Shown here: positions 44,862 through 53,788 of the stretch, piece by piece
Position numbering within the stretch: the first letter of the stretch is position 1
Layout of the letters: each line of letters opens with the position of its first letter
NCBI RefSeq assembly: GCF_009674825.1
Contig: NZ_WKJH01000001.1
Span: 558,001 to 622,000 of the forward strand
DNA length: 64,000 nt
Direction of reading: 5' to 3'
Source: Maribacter luteus
GTDB taxonomy: Bacteria; Bacteroidota; Bacteroidia; Flavobacteriales; Flavobacteriaceae
Notes under the pieces: model-generated
Told to the model about the DNA's origin: nothing
What the model saw: the letters and a program-made list of their open reading frames with translations, nothing else
Databases searched by the model: none
Position numbers and translations under genes: made by a program

Positions 44862-45914
44862 ATGATCCAATTCGACGAAAAAATATATTTCTATTTACTT
44901 GCCATCATCCCTGTCTTGGTGGTATTATTCGTATTTCTTCAGATATGGAAAAAACGAACACAGAAAAAATTTGCCGATTCGTCACTGCTTAAACGGTTGA
45001 CCCCGAACAAATCCAGATTTAAATCAGCCTTAAAATTATTGTTCTTCCTATTGGGAATAACATTTTTGACCTTAGGATTGGTGAATCCGAAAATAGGAAC
45101 CAAGTTGGAAACGGTAAAACGTGAAGGGGTAGACATCGTTTTCGCGGTGGATGTTTCTAAAAGTATGTTGGCCGAAGATATAGCCCCTAACCGATTGGAA
45201 AAAGCCAAACGTTTGGTTTCTGAAATAATAAACCAATTGGGAAGCGACCGTATCGGAATTATAGCCTATGCCGGACAAGCTTTTCCCCAATTACCCATCA
45301 CTACTGATTATGGTGCGGCCAAGATGTTCTTGCAGAATATGAATACCGACATGCTCACCTCTCAAGGCACGGCGATCAATCAGGCCTTGGAGTTGGCCAC
45401 TTCATATTACGACGACGAAGAGCAAACGAATCGGGTTTTGTTCATCATTTCCGATGGGGAAGACCATTCTGAGGGCACCACCTCTAAAGCTGTTGATGAT
45501 GCCGTGGAAGAAGGCATTCGTATTTTTACGATTGGCGTAGGAAAAAGCAAAGGTGCCCCCATACCCATAAAAAGGAACGGTGTGGTGGAAAGCCTTAAGA
45601 AAGATTCACAGGGTGAGGTCGTAATCACAAAACTGAATGAGGCGGTTCTACAGGAAATCGCCAACGATGGAAATGGACAGTATATAGACGGCACCAATAC
45701 TAGTGAAGCTGTAGACCAGATTAAGGACATTCTCCTGCAAATGGATAAGACGGAATTTGAAGCTAAACAATTTGCTGAATACAAAGACCAATTTCAATGG
45801 TTTTTAGCAGCAGGGCTATTATTCTTATTTTTAGACATTTTTATATTGGATAAAAAGACCAAATGGCTTAAAAAGCTGAATCTTTTCAATGAAAACCCTA
45901 AAGAAGCAGTATAA
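44862..45914 (+). CDS. batB: BatB, VWA-domain membrane protein
   Basis: A 350-residue paralogue of BatA: two N-terminal helices, MIDAS DVSKS at 97-101 and a C-terminal membrane helix near 310-330. It starts 3 bases after BatA. VWA domains bind divalent metal through the DxSxS motif and mediate protein contacts, presumably with MoxR and BatD here. Confidence 0.94.
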   Translation: MIQFDEKIYFYLLAIIPVLVVLFVFLQIWKKRTQKKFADSSLLKRLTPNKSRFKSALKLLFFLLGITFLTLGLVNPKIGTKLETVKREGVDIVFAVDVSKSMLAEDIAPNRLEKAKRLVSEIINQLGSDRIGIIAYAGQAFPQLPITTDYGAAKMFLQNMNTDMLTSQGTAINQALELATSYYDDEEQTNRVLFIISDGEDHSEGTTSKAVDDAVEEGIRIFTIGVGKSKGAPIPIKRNGVVESLKKDSQGEVVITKLNEAVLQEIANDGNGQYIDGTNTSEAVDQIKDILLQMDKTEFEAKQFAEYKDQFQWFLAAGLLFLFLDIFILDKKTKWLKKLNLFNENPKEAV

Positions 45915-45915
45915 T

Positions 45916-46797
45916 ATGAACAAGATCTTACTTTTATTGTTTTTTGTTTCTATAGCCTCTTTTGCTCAGGACACTGAGGAAGAAAAATTGAAAGAAAAAG
46001 CACGTATAGCATCTACCAATCTTACTTGGGAGGGAAACAAAGACTTGTCCGAGAACGACTTTGTGTCTGCTGAGGTCGATTATCGTAAGGCTATTTCAAA
46101 GAGTGGGGAGAACAGTACGGCTCCTTATAATTTAGGAAATGCCTATTATAACAATGAGACCTATAGCGAGGCATTCGGAAGGTTTAAACAAGCTGGGGAA
46201 GCGGCTACGGCCAAAGAAGACAAACATAAAGCCTATCATAACATGGGCAATGTCTTTATGAAGCAAAAAGCTTATGAAAAGGCAGTTGAGGCATATAAAG
46301 AGGCTTTACGGAACAATCCCAAGGATGAGGAAACACGTTACAATCTTGCACTGGCCAAAGAACTATTGAAAAAAGAACAAGACGAACAGAACAAGAACGA
46401 CGAAAACAAGGATAATCAGGACAATAAAGATCAAAAAGACAATAAAGACCAAGATAAAAAGGACGAGGGCGACAATAAGGAGGACCAAAAAGATAAGGAC
46501 GATAGCGATAAGAAAGACCAAGGCGACGAAGGGGATAAAGGAGACGAAGAGAAAGAGGACAACAAAGAAGGTGATGGAGATAAGAAAGAAGAGGAACAAA
46601 AAAAACCCGAACAAGGAGACCAGCCCAAGGATCAAGACCCACAGCAACAACAACAGCAACCAAGACCCAATCAACTTTCCAAACAACAGATTCAGAATTT
46701 GCTAGAAGCCATGCAAAATGAAGAAAAGAAAGTTCAGGAAAAAATTGATGCTAAAAAAGTCAAGGGAGCAAAAGTTAAAAATGAAAAGGATTGGTAA
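45916..46797 (+). CDS. batC: BatC, TPR protein with long charged low-complexity tail
   Basis: A 293-residue periplasmic protein. A signal peptide (1-18, ending FAQ) precedes two to three TPR repeats (about 35-150: APYNLGNAYYNNETYSEAF, AYHNMGNVFMKQKAYEKA). Residues 153-252 consist almost only of Lys, Asp, Glu, Asn, Gln and Gly, then a short helical C-terminus follows. The ATG at 45916 begins the signal peptide; a longer frame from 45889 overlaps BatB and adds nothing sensible. Its stop shares a base with the BatD start. Confidence 0.92.
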   Translation: MNKILLLLFFVSIASFAQDTEEEKLKEKARIASTNLTWEGNKDLSENDFVSAEVDYRKAISKSGENSTAPYNLGNAYYNNETYSEAFGRFKQAGEAATAKEDKHKAYHNMGNVFMKQKAYEKAVEAYKEALRNNPKDEETRYNLALAKELLKKEQDEQNKNDENKDNQDNKDQKDNKDQDKKDEGDNKEDQKDKDDSDKKDQGDEGDKGDEEKEDNKEGDGDKKEEEQKKPEQGDQPKDQDPQQQQQQPRPNQLSKQQIQNLLEAMQNEEKKVQEKIDAKKVKGAKVKNEKDW

Positions 46798-48575
46798 TGA
46801 AAAAGGATATTAAATATTTTATATCGTTACTTCCATTGTTGTTCATAGCGTTGGTTATGAACGCCCAAGATGATGCCGTAACCTTTGAAATGAACCTGAG
46901 TAAAACAAAGCTCGGGATCAACGAACGGTTACGGGTAGAATTTACAATGAACAAAGATGGTGACGATTTTTCACCTCCAGATTTTAATGGTTTTCGGGTA
47001 TTAATGGGACCTTCGCAGGCCATTAGTTCATCCTGGGTAAACGGTGTACGCTCCTATTCAAAAACATATTCCTATACCTTGGCGCCGACAGCCAGGGGCA
47101 AATTCACTATAAAACAAGCTTCTATCGTTATTGATGGCCAAGTGTATAAATCATTGGCAAAAACAGTTGAGATAACCGCAGCGGTCGAAAAACCAAATGA
47201 ACTTAACGTTGATGATTATGCCGATGATAACCTTCATTTGGTAGCAGAGGTATCTAAAACGAATCCGTACATGAACGAGGCCATTAGTGTGGTCTATAAA
47301 CTTTATGTAAGTCCATCTATTAGAGTATCCAATTATCGGCCATTGGACAATCCTAAATATAACAATTTTTGGAGTCAAGATATTCCTGTTCAACGATTGA
47401 ATGCTGAAAATGGGACCTTTAAAGGAAAGAATTATCGCTACGTTGTTTTAAAACGGATCGTGCTCTACCCTCAAAAATCCGGGAAATTGGATATTGAGCC
47501 ACTTTCCTTGGATGTAACCGTAGAGGTTCCTACGAACAAGCGTGATTTTTTTGGTGGAAGGGTATATACACAAATCAATAAGACCGTTTCTGCCGGCAAC
47601 CGTACGATCAATGTAAAACCTTTGCCAAGTGCAGGAAAACCAGCCAACTTTGGAGGGGCCGTAGGTGACTTTGATTTTAAGGTCACTACCAGTAAAACAA
47701 GTCTAAATGCATCTGAATCACTTCAGGCGATAGTTGAGGTAAGCGGACAAGGAAATTTAAAATTATTCCAATTACCCGCCCCAGAATTACCAAGTTCGCT
47801 CGAGGTCTATGACCCCGAACACAATGAGGATGTACGAACAACACTAGCTGGCATGCAGGGTAAAATCAGCGACAGCTATACCATAGTACCCTCATTTAAA
47901 GGCAAATATCCGGTTCCCAGTATTTCATTCAGCTATTTCAATCCTAAAACGGTATCGTACCAAACGATCAATTCCGAAGAAATATTAATCAATGTAATAC
48001 AAGGACCTACAAATTCCTCAAACCCTATAAATAACAATACGGTAAACTCAAAGCAGTCAGTCGTGACAAGCGGCAACCAATTTAATTTTATAAAATTAAA
48101 TCCTGATCTTACGACAAAGAACTTTAGTCATTTCTTTGGTTCAAAAGCTTTTTATCTTTGGTTGTTACTACCACTTTTACTCATTCCCTTATCCATTGTA
48201 TTCCGCAAAAAACGAGACGCCATAGCAAGTGACGTTGAAGGCAATAGAATTAAAAGAGCCAATAAGTTGGCACGTAAATATTTGTCCGAGGCCAAAAAAA
48301 CCTTAGGTAAAAAAGATGCCTTTTACATAGCGCTGGAAAAAGCCTTACATAACTACCTCAAGGCAAAATTAAAAATAGAGACCTCAGAATTCAGTAAAGA
48401 TAAAATCACAAGTTTATTGAACGAAAAAGAAGTTGATACTGATACGGTCGAAGGATTCATCGGGTTATTGAAAAATTGTGAAATGGCAAGGTACAGTCCA
48501 TTTTCAGACGTGCAAATGCAAGAAGATTACGACCGGGCAAGTAAAGTCATCTCTAACCTTGACAAACAATTATAG
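46797..48575 (+). CDS. batD: BatD, multi-domain membrane protein
   Basis: A 592-residue protein with a signal peptide (ending VMNAQ), several immunoglobulin-like beta domains (about 25-420), one membrane helix (about 452-472, FYLWLLLPLLLIPLSIVF) and a cytoplasmic helical tail rich in Lys. This is the BatD/oxygen-tolerance family. The start is the ATG at 46797, overlapping the BatC stop (TAATG); an earlier TTG is unlikely. Confidence 0.93.
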   Translation: MKKDIKYFISLLPLLFIALVMNAQDDAVTFEMNLSKTKLGINERLRVEFTMNKDGDDFSPPDFNGFRVLMGPSQAISSSWVNGVRSYSKTYSYTLAPTARGKFTIKQASIVIDGQVYKSLAKTVEITAAVEKPNELNVDDYADDNLHLVAEVSKTNPYMNEAISVVYKLYVSPSIRVSNYRPLDNPKYNNFWSQDIPVQRLNAENGTFKGKNYRYVVLKRIVLYPQKSGKLDIEPLSLDVTVEVPTNKRDFFGGRVYTQINKTVSAGNRTINVKPLPSAGKPANFGGAVGDFDFKVTTSKTSLNASESLQAIVEVSGQGNLKLFQLPAPELPSSLEVYDPEHNEDVRTTLAGMQGKISDSYTIVPSFKGKYPVPSISFSYFNPKTVSYQTINSEEILINVIQGPTNSSNPINNNTVNSKQSVVTSGNQFNFIKLNPDLTTKNFSHFFGSKAFYLWLLLPLLLIPLSIVFRKKRDAIASDVEGNRIKRANKLARKYLSEAKKTLGKKDAFYIALEKALHNYLKAKLKIETSEFSKDKITSLLNEKEVDTDTVEGFIGLLKNCEMARYSPFSDVQMQEDYDRASKVISNLDKQL

Positions 48576-48578
48576 ACA

Positions 48579-49337
48579 ATGAAGAAGGTATTTTGCATCA
48601 TTGTAGTGTTCATTAGTTTCATCGGGGCCGCCCAAGATGATGCGTTATTCAATAAAGCCACGGATTCGTATAACAATGGTGACTACGAAAAAGCCATTGA
48701 ACTTTATTCCCAAATATTGGACAATGGGCAGCATTCCGCTTCACTTTATTTTAATTTAGGCAATGCGCATTATAAGTTGAACCAAATTGCACCAAGTGTA
48801 TATAATTACGAAAAGGCACTTTTACTTGCCCCCAATGATCAAGAAATCAAACACAACCTTTCGTTTGCCCAAAATATGACCTTGGATGCTATCGAGGTTA
48901 TGCCCGAAACCGGCTTGGCCAGGATATACAAATCCGTTACGGGATTACTATCATTCGATCAATGGAGCTATTTGGCCATTGCATTCATGATTATATTCGT
49001 ACTATTGTACATAGCTTTTTATTATTTTGAATATGCAACAAGAAAACGTATTGCATTCATATCCAGCATCATATTCTTTTTAGGGTCAATCATTTGCTTA
49101 ATTTTCGCATTTATGCAATACAACGATTTTATGGCCGACCAACCAGCTATCGTGTTCGATAGCGAGGTACAGATAAAGGCAGAACCCAATAAAGGGAGTC
49201 AACCTATTTTCCTTTTACATGAAGGAACCAAAGTGAACGTACTTGATGAATTGAATGAATGGAAAAAAATTAAAATCGCAGATGGTAAATCAGGTTGGAT
49301 TTCATCCAACAGTATAAAAATGTTGAAAGATTTTTAG
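48579..49337 (+). CDS. batE: BatE, TPR and SH3-domain membrane protein
   Basis: A 252-residue protein: signal peptide, TPR repeats (about 20-100: LFNKATDSYNNGDYEKAIEL, SLYFNLGNAHYKL), two membrane helices (about 127-147 and 155-178) and a C-terminal bacterial SH3 domain (AIVFDSEVQIKAEPNKG to SGWISSNSI). It closes the Bat operon, starting 3 bases after BatD. Confidence 0.93.
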   Translation: MKKVFCIIVVFISFIGAAQDDALFNKATDSYNNGDYEKAIELYSQILDNGQHSASLYFNLGNAHYKLNQIAPSVYNYEKALLLAPNDQEIKHNLSFAQNMTLDAIEVMPETGLARIYKSVTGLLSFDQWSYLAIAFMIIFVLLYIAFYYFEYATRKRIAFISSIIFFLGSIICLIFAFMQYNDFMADQPAIVFDSEVQIKAEPNKGSQPIFLLHEGTKVNVLDELNEWKKIKIADGKSGWISSNSIKMLKDF

Positions 49338-49370
49338 TATTTCTTTAACAGCCTATAATAGCAATACTAT

Positions 49371-49378
49371 TATATTTG
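49371..49378 (+). promoter_or_regulatory. Candidate -7 element for the small gene at 49396
   Basis: TATATTTG matches TAnnTTTG exactly, 17 bases before the start codon. The -33 region is weak. Confidence 0.45.
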
Positions 49379-49395
49379 TGCAAAAACACTATTAA

Positions 49396-49695
49396 ATGGT
49401 TAAGTCGAACATTCTTATTACCCTACTTGTAGTATGGATTTTCGCCATAGTTGCCCCAAGTGTATTAACGTTGATCGATACGGACAATCCTGTTGTAATT
49501 ACGAATCTTACTGAGGAAGAACAACAAGAAACCGGAAAAAAATCTCAGGCAGAGGAAAAATACGTGCAAATGAACATTGCTCTTTTTTCGCCACTATCAC
49601 CGCTTAAAAATTCCTCAATAGGATCTTATTACTATAATGGTATTAATAATATACCCTTGGAAATACCGGTTCCTCCCCCCGAACCATTAGGTTAG
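49396..49695 (+). CDS. Small single-pass membrane protein, unknown
   Basis: A 99-residue protein with one N-terminal hydrophobic helix (ILITLLVVWIFAIVAPSVLTL, split by Pro) and a polar, Pro-ended exterior tail (PLEIPVPPPEPLG). I recognise no domain. Its own -7 promoter element and a reasonable start support it as a real gene. It lies between batE and the SulP gene and may belong to neither unit. Confidence 0.68.
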   Translation: MVKSNILITLLVVWIFAIVAPSVLTLIDTDNPVVITNLTEEEQQETGKKSQAEEKYVQMNIALFSPLSPLKNSSIGSYYYNGINNIPLEIPVPPPEPLG

Positions 49696-49854
49696 TCAAT
49701 TTTTATTTTCGGGCTATTGTAAAGTAGTGCTAGCTTATGATTTATACCATAGGTTTTGAGTCTTCACTGCAACCATTATTATGGCCAAAAATCATTTTAT
49801 TTTATGAACTAACCTGTCTTCAAGTCATTTGGGGACAAAAATTTTATTACGAAT

Positions 49855-51447
49855 ATGTTTAAATTTATTAAAAACGACCTTCCCGCAAGTGTCGTGGTAT
49901 TTTTTGTGGCTTTACCTTTATGTTTAGGTATTGCCTTGGCTAGTGGCGCCCCTCTGTTCTCAGGATTGATCGCAGGTATCGTAGGTGGTGTTATTGTAGG
50001 TGCCCTAAGTGGTTCGAAAATAGGTGTTAGTGGTCCGGCTGCAGGTTTGGCCGCAATAGTCCTTACCGCCATAGGTGCCTTGGGCGGTTATGAAAACTTT
50101 TTGGTCGCTGTGGTACTGGGAGGTGTTATACAATTGATTTTCGGCGTCTTAAAAGCCGGGGTCATTGGATATTATTTTCCTTCCTCGGTAATTAAAGGGA
50201 TGCTAACCGGTATCGGTATCATCATCATTTTAAAACAGATTCCCCATTTTTTCGGATATGATCCTGACCCTGAAGGCGATTGGGCCTTTTTTCAAGTAGA
50301 TGGTGAAAACACCTTTTCCGAAATTCTAGGAACAATAAACAATATAAGTCCTGGAGCTACATTAGTTGCTATTATAGGCCTGGCCATTTTACTTTTGTGG
50401 GATAAGGTACTTTCAAAGAAAGGGAAAATATTCCAGTTGATCCAAGGACCTTTGGTCGCGGTAGCCATCGGTATTATTTTTTATATTATTACCCAAGGTC
50501 ATGAGACCCTTTCCATTTCAAAAGACCATTTGGTTAGTGTCCCCATTCCTGAAGATGCATCCTCATTTTTGGCCCAGTTCAGTTTTCCAAACTTCGGGGC
50601 CATTACCAATCCTGAAATATGGGTCACTGCCTTTACAATTGCTTTAGTAGCCAGTCTTGAGACCCTATTGTGTGTCGAAGCAACGGACAAGTTGGATCCC
50701 CATAAGAATGTAACCCCAACGAATCGGGAACTTCTCGCACAGGGAACAGGAAACATTATTTCCGGTATGATCGGCGGACTGCCCATAACCCAGGTAATCG
50801 TTCGTAGTTCGGCCAATATACAGTCTGGGGGAAGAACCAAGCTATCGGCCATTATTCATGGCTTCCTTCTACTAATATCTGTAATTCTCATTCCAAGATT
50901 ATTGAACATGATTCCTTTATCGGTCTTGGCAGCGGTCCTATTCATTGTCGGTTTTAAATTGGCAAAACCTACTTTGTTCAAGAAAATGTACAACTTAGGA
51001 TGGAAACAATTCGTACCTTTTATCGTCACTGTAGTCGGCATTGTTTTCACCGATTTATTGGTAGGTATAGGTCTTGGCCTTGGAGTCGGTATTGTAGTGA
51101 TTCTTTTAAAGAGCTACCAAAATTCACATTTCCTTCATATAGAGGACAAAAGTAACGGTAAGCATAAAATAAAAATGACCTTGGCCGAGGAGGTGACCTT
51201 TTTTAATAAAGGTGCAATCCTTAAAGAATTGGATAGTTTGCCACAAGACACCTATCTAGAACTTGATTTACTGAAAACCAGATACTTAGATAATGATATT
51301 ATCGAAATATTGGAAGACTTTGCCTTTAAGGCGAAAGAACGGAACATCGATATTAAATTGGTATCTAAAAGGGGTGTTGTAGAGAATCCGACGAGCTTCG
51401 TAGAGTTTTTTGAAAGCAGGCCTAAATCAGAATTAAGCCTTAGTTAA
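49855..51447 (+). CDS. SulP-family anion transporter, probable bicarbonate carrier
   Basis: A 530-residue inner-membrane protein with the SulP core (NDLPASVVVFFVALPLCLGIALASG at the N-terminus, VSGPAAGLAAIV, then GLPITQVIVRSSANIQSGG in the second half) and a reduced STAS-like C-terminus (about 450-520). It heads a unit with a universal stress protein and a beta carbonic anhydrase, which suggests bicarbonate as substrate, as known for BicA-type SulP proteins. Sulfate is the main alternative, but no sulfur genes are near. Confidence 0.9.
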   Translation: MFKFIKNDLPASVVVFFVALPLCLGIALASGAPLFSGLIAGIVGGVIVGALSGSKIGVSGPAAGLAAIVLTAIGALGGYENFLVAVVLGGVIQLIFGVLKAGVIGYYFPSSVIKGMLTGIGIIIILKQIPHFFGYDPDPEGDWAFFQVDGENTFSEILGTINNISPGATLVAIIGLAILLLWDKVLSKKGKIFQLIQGPLVAVAIGIIFYIITQGHETLSISKDHLVSVPIPEDASSFLAQFSFPNFGAITNPEIWVTAFTIALVASLETLLCVEATDKLDPHKNVTPTNRELLAQGTGNIISGMIGGLPITQVIVRSSANIQSGGRTKLSAIIHGFLLLISVILIPRLLNMIPLSVLAAVLFIVGFKLAKPTLFKKMYNLGWKQFVPFIVTVVGIVFTDLLVGIGLGLGVGIVVILLKSYQNSHFLHIEDKSNGKHKIKMTLAEEVTFFNKGAILKELDSLPQDTYLELDLLKTRYLDNDIIEILEDFAFKAKERNIDIKLVSKRGVVENPTSFVEFFESRPKSELSLS

Positions 51448-51470
51448 TCATCTCAAAAAGATTTTTAAAA

Positions 51471-52346
51471 ATGAAAACAAAAAAATATAAAATCGTCGTA
51501 CTTTCAGATATGAAAGACACGATGCAAACCACGTTGAAAAGTGCTGTTAGTCTGGCTAAAATGATACATGGGGAAATAGAGGTTTTCAGTGTTCTTAAAC
51601 CTACTGAAATAGTAGAGAAAGAAAACCAACTGTCCGCCATGAGATCTATAAATTCAGTTCAAACCAAGAGCATTAGTACTTTGAGTAAAACAATAGCTCC
51701 GATAGCCAAGGAGTATGGTATTGAAATCAATTATTCATACGCCGTCGGAAACGTAAAAAATGAGATTACCCGGTATTTAGACGAGCATAAACCAAATATC
51801 GTGGTGTTGGGGAAAAGGAAAACAAAACCGTTCCAGATTTTGGGTGATAGTATTAACGCGTTCGTCCTAAAACGTTTCTCAGGAAACATTATGATAACAA
51901 ACGATAAAAACGTTCTAGATACCAACAATCCAATTTCATTGGGGATTCTCAATGGTTCCGAATCTTTAATGAATAAATCATTACCAACGGAATTGATGGC
52001 CTACAGTGATAAACCGCTAAAGAACTATAAATTCGTTAAGGAAACATCAAATAATACCGATACTGCACAACCTACTTCTGACAAGAAAACGGTGGATTAT
52101 GTTTTTAATCATAGCGATAACGCTTTGAATAACCTTACCAAGTATATTAATAAAAACAATATCAATTTACTTTTTGTTGACAGGGAAAAGGGATTTGGGA
52201 CAAAAACAAGTAATTCTATCCCTTCCGATTTGAGAAGGGTCATTGGTAAAATGGATACCAATCTCATGTTCCCCGAGAAAAGTGGGGCATCCATTGAAAA
52301 TTCAAATGTAAAAGATAAAAAAAAACTTAATAAAAGTATAGTATGA
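51471..52346 (+). CDS. Universal stress protein (UspA-like) in the carbon cluster
   Basis: A 291-residue cytoplasmic protein. Residues 5-145 form a USP domain (YKIVVLSDMKD, NIVVLGKRKTKPF), though the usual Gly-rich ATP loop is altered; the second half looks like a degenerate repeat (INLLFVDREKGFG near 230). It may sense nucleotide or stress and adjust the transporter. Its stop overlaps the carbonic anhydrase start by four bases (ATGA), and it follows the SulP gene by 23 bases. Confidence 0.85.
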   Translation: MKTKKYKIVVLSDMKDTMQTTLKSAVSLAKMIHGEIEVFSVLKPTEIVEKENQLSAMRSINSVQTKSISTLSKTIAPIAKEYGIEINYSYAVGNVKNEITRYLDEHKPNIVVLGKRKTKPFQILGDSINAFVLKRFSGNIMITNDKNVLDTNNPISLGILNGSESLMNKSLPTELMAYSDKPLKNYKFVKETSNNTDTAQPTSDKKTVDYVFNHSDNALNNLTKYINKNNINLLFVDREKGFGTKTSNSIPSDLRRVIGKMDTNLMFPEKSGASIENSNVKDKKKLNKSIV

Positions 52347-52972
52347 AAGCACACACAAAAGAAACACAAGCAACTATGACGCCTGCAAAATCCTTGCAAT
52401 TTTTAAAGGAAGGGAATCAGCGTTTTCAAAATAACCTTAAAGCGAACAGGAACCTTTTAGAACAGGTTAACGATACCAGTGACGGACAATTTCCGTTCGC
52501 GACCATTTTAAGTTGTATTGATTCCAGGGTTTCCGCTGAGCTTGTGTTCGACCAAGGATTGGGCGATATATTCAGCGTTCGTATTGCAGGGAATTTCGTG
52601 AACGAGGATATTCTAGGAAGCATGGAATTTGCCTGTAAATTGGCAGGAACCAAACTTGTCGTTGTTCTAGGGCATACTAGCTGTGGAGCGGTCAAAGGAG
52701 CTTGTGACCATGCCCGTATGGGTAATTTAACGGCTCTGATCAATAAAATAGAACCTGCAGTAGCTGCCGTAAAGGAACCTAAGGATGAGAATCTTCGTAA
52801 TTCGAAGAACTTGGAATTTGTAGATAATGTATCTGCAAAAAACGTTGAACTTACCATTGAGAATATTCATGAACGGAGTAAAATCCTTTCTGAAATGGAA
52901 TCTAATGGAGAGATTAAGATCATAGGGGCCATGTACGATATCTCTACTGGTGCAGTTGAATTTTATGAGTAG
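52343..52972 (+). CDS. Beta-class carbonic anhydrase
   Basis: A 209-residue cytoplasmic enzyme that interconverts CO2 and bicarbonate. The zinc site is Cys58, His111 and Cys114 (CIDSRV, GHTSCGAV) with Asp60 as partner. The ATG at 52343 overlaps the USP stop by four bases; a later ATG at 52376 is less likely. A terminator follows at 53005, so the SulP-USP-carbonic anhydrase genes form one unit. Confidence 0.95.
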   Translation: MKAHTKETQATMTPAKSLQFLKEGNQRFQNNLKANRNLLEQVNDTSDGQFPFATILSCIDSRVSAELVFDQGLGDIFSVRIAGNFVNEDILGSMEFACKLAGTKLVVVLGHTSCGAVKGACDHARMGNLTALINKIEPAVAAVKEPKDENLRNSKNLEFVDNVSAKNVELTIENIHERSKILSEMESNGEIKIIGAMYDISTGAVEFYE

Positions 52973-53004
52973 CATTTAATTTTTCATTGAATATTTTATT
53001 ATAT

Positions 53005-53032
53005 AGCCCATACTAAATTAGTATGGGCTTTA
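53005..53032 (+). terminator. Terminator between the two carbonic anhydrase genes
   Basis: A 10-bp stem (53005-53014 with 53020-53029), a 5-base loop and a short T-rich tail. It separates the first carbonic anhydrase from the second. Confidence 0.75.
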
Positions 53033-53071
53033 TTACCTATCTTTCCTTTATTAATCCCGTTAACTGCAATT

Positions 53072-53698
53072 ATGAACATAGATACTGTATTTGAAAACAA
53101 TAAGAATTGGATAGCGGAAAGGCTTTCAACGGACTCTGACTATTTTAAAAAAATGGGGCAAGGACAAAAGCCCGAACTTTTGTATATCGGCTGTTCTGAC
53201 AGTAGGGTTACTGCCGAGGAATTGATGGGAGCCGAACCTGGAGAAGTTTTCGTACACAGGAATATCGCCAATATGGTCATAAGTATTGATTTAAATGCGA
53301 TGTCGGTAATCAATTATGCGGTAGATCATTTAAAAGTGAAACAAATAGTGGTCTGTGGGCATTATGCTTGCGGAGGCGTTCAAGCGGCCATGGAATCTGC
53401 AGACTTGGGAATTCTGAACCCTTGGTTACGTAACATAAGGGACGTATACCGTATTCATAGGGCCGAGCTTAATGCAATCGAAGAAAATACAGAAAAATAT
53501 GACCGCCTGGTAGAACTCAATGTTAAGGAACAGTGTGTTAACCTGATTAAAACGGCAGCTGTGCAAAAAGCCTTTCGAGAACGTGGTCTCAAAGTCCATG
53601 GTTGGGTATTTGATATTCATACAGGGAAGTTGATTGACCTAAAAATCGATTTTGAAGGGTATTTAAAAGATATAATGGAAATCTACCACTTAGATTAG
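53072..53698 (+). CDS. Beta-class carbonic anhydrase (Can-like)
   Basis: A 208-residue enzyme of a different subgroup from its neighbour, closer to E. coli Can (IFENNKNWI-like start, YIGCSDSRVTAEELMG). Zinc ligands are Cys41, His97 and Cys100 with Asp43; HVHRNIAN and GHYACGGV are present. It precedes the second SulP gene by 90 bases and is probably transcribed with it. Confidence 0.95.
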   Translation: MNIDTVFENNKNWIAERLSTDSDYFKKMGQGQKPELLYIGCSDSRVTAEELMGAEPGEVFVHRNIANMVISIDLNAMSVINYAVDHLKVKQIVVCGHYACGGVQAAMESADLGILNPWLRNIRDVYRIHRAELNAIEENTEKYDRLVELNVKEQCVNLIKTAAVQKAFRERGLKVHGWVFDIHTGKLIDLKIDFEGYLKDIMEIYHLD

Positions 53699-53788
53699 TC
53701 ACTGATTTTATTGTAAAAGGAAGCCATGCAATCTTGGCTTTTGAATTGAAAAATCTTATATTCTAAATTCAAATAGAAAACAAGCCAT

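Noticed and set aside
46256-46686. Long minus-strand hydrophobic open frames opposite BatC
   Set aside because: They are the complement of the Lys/Asp/Glu-rich tract, which reads as Leu/Phe/Val/Ser; this is compositional only.
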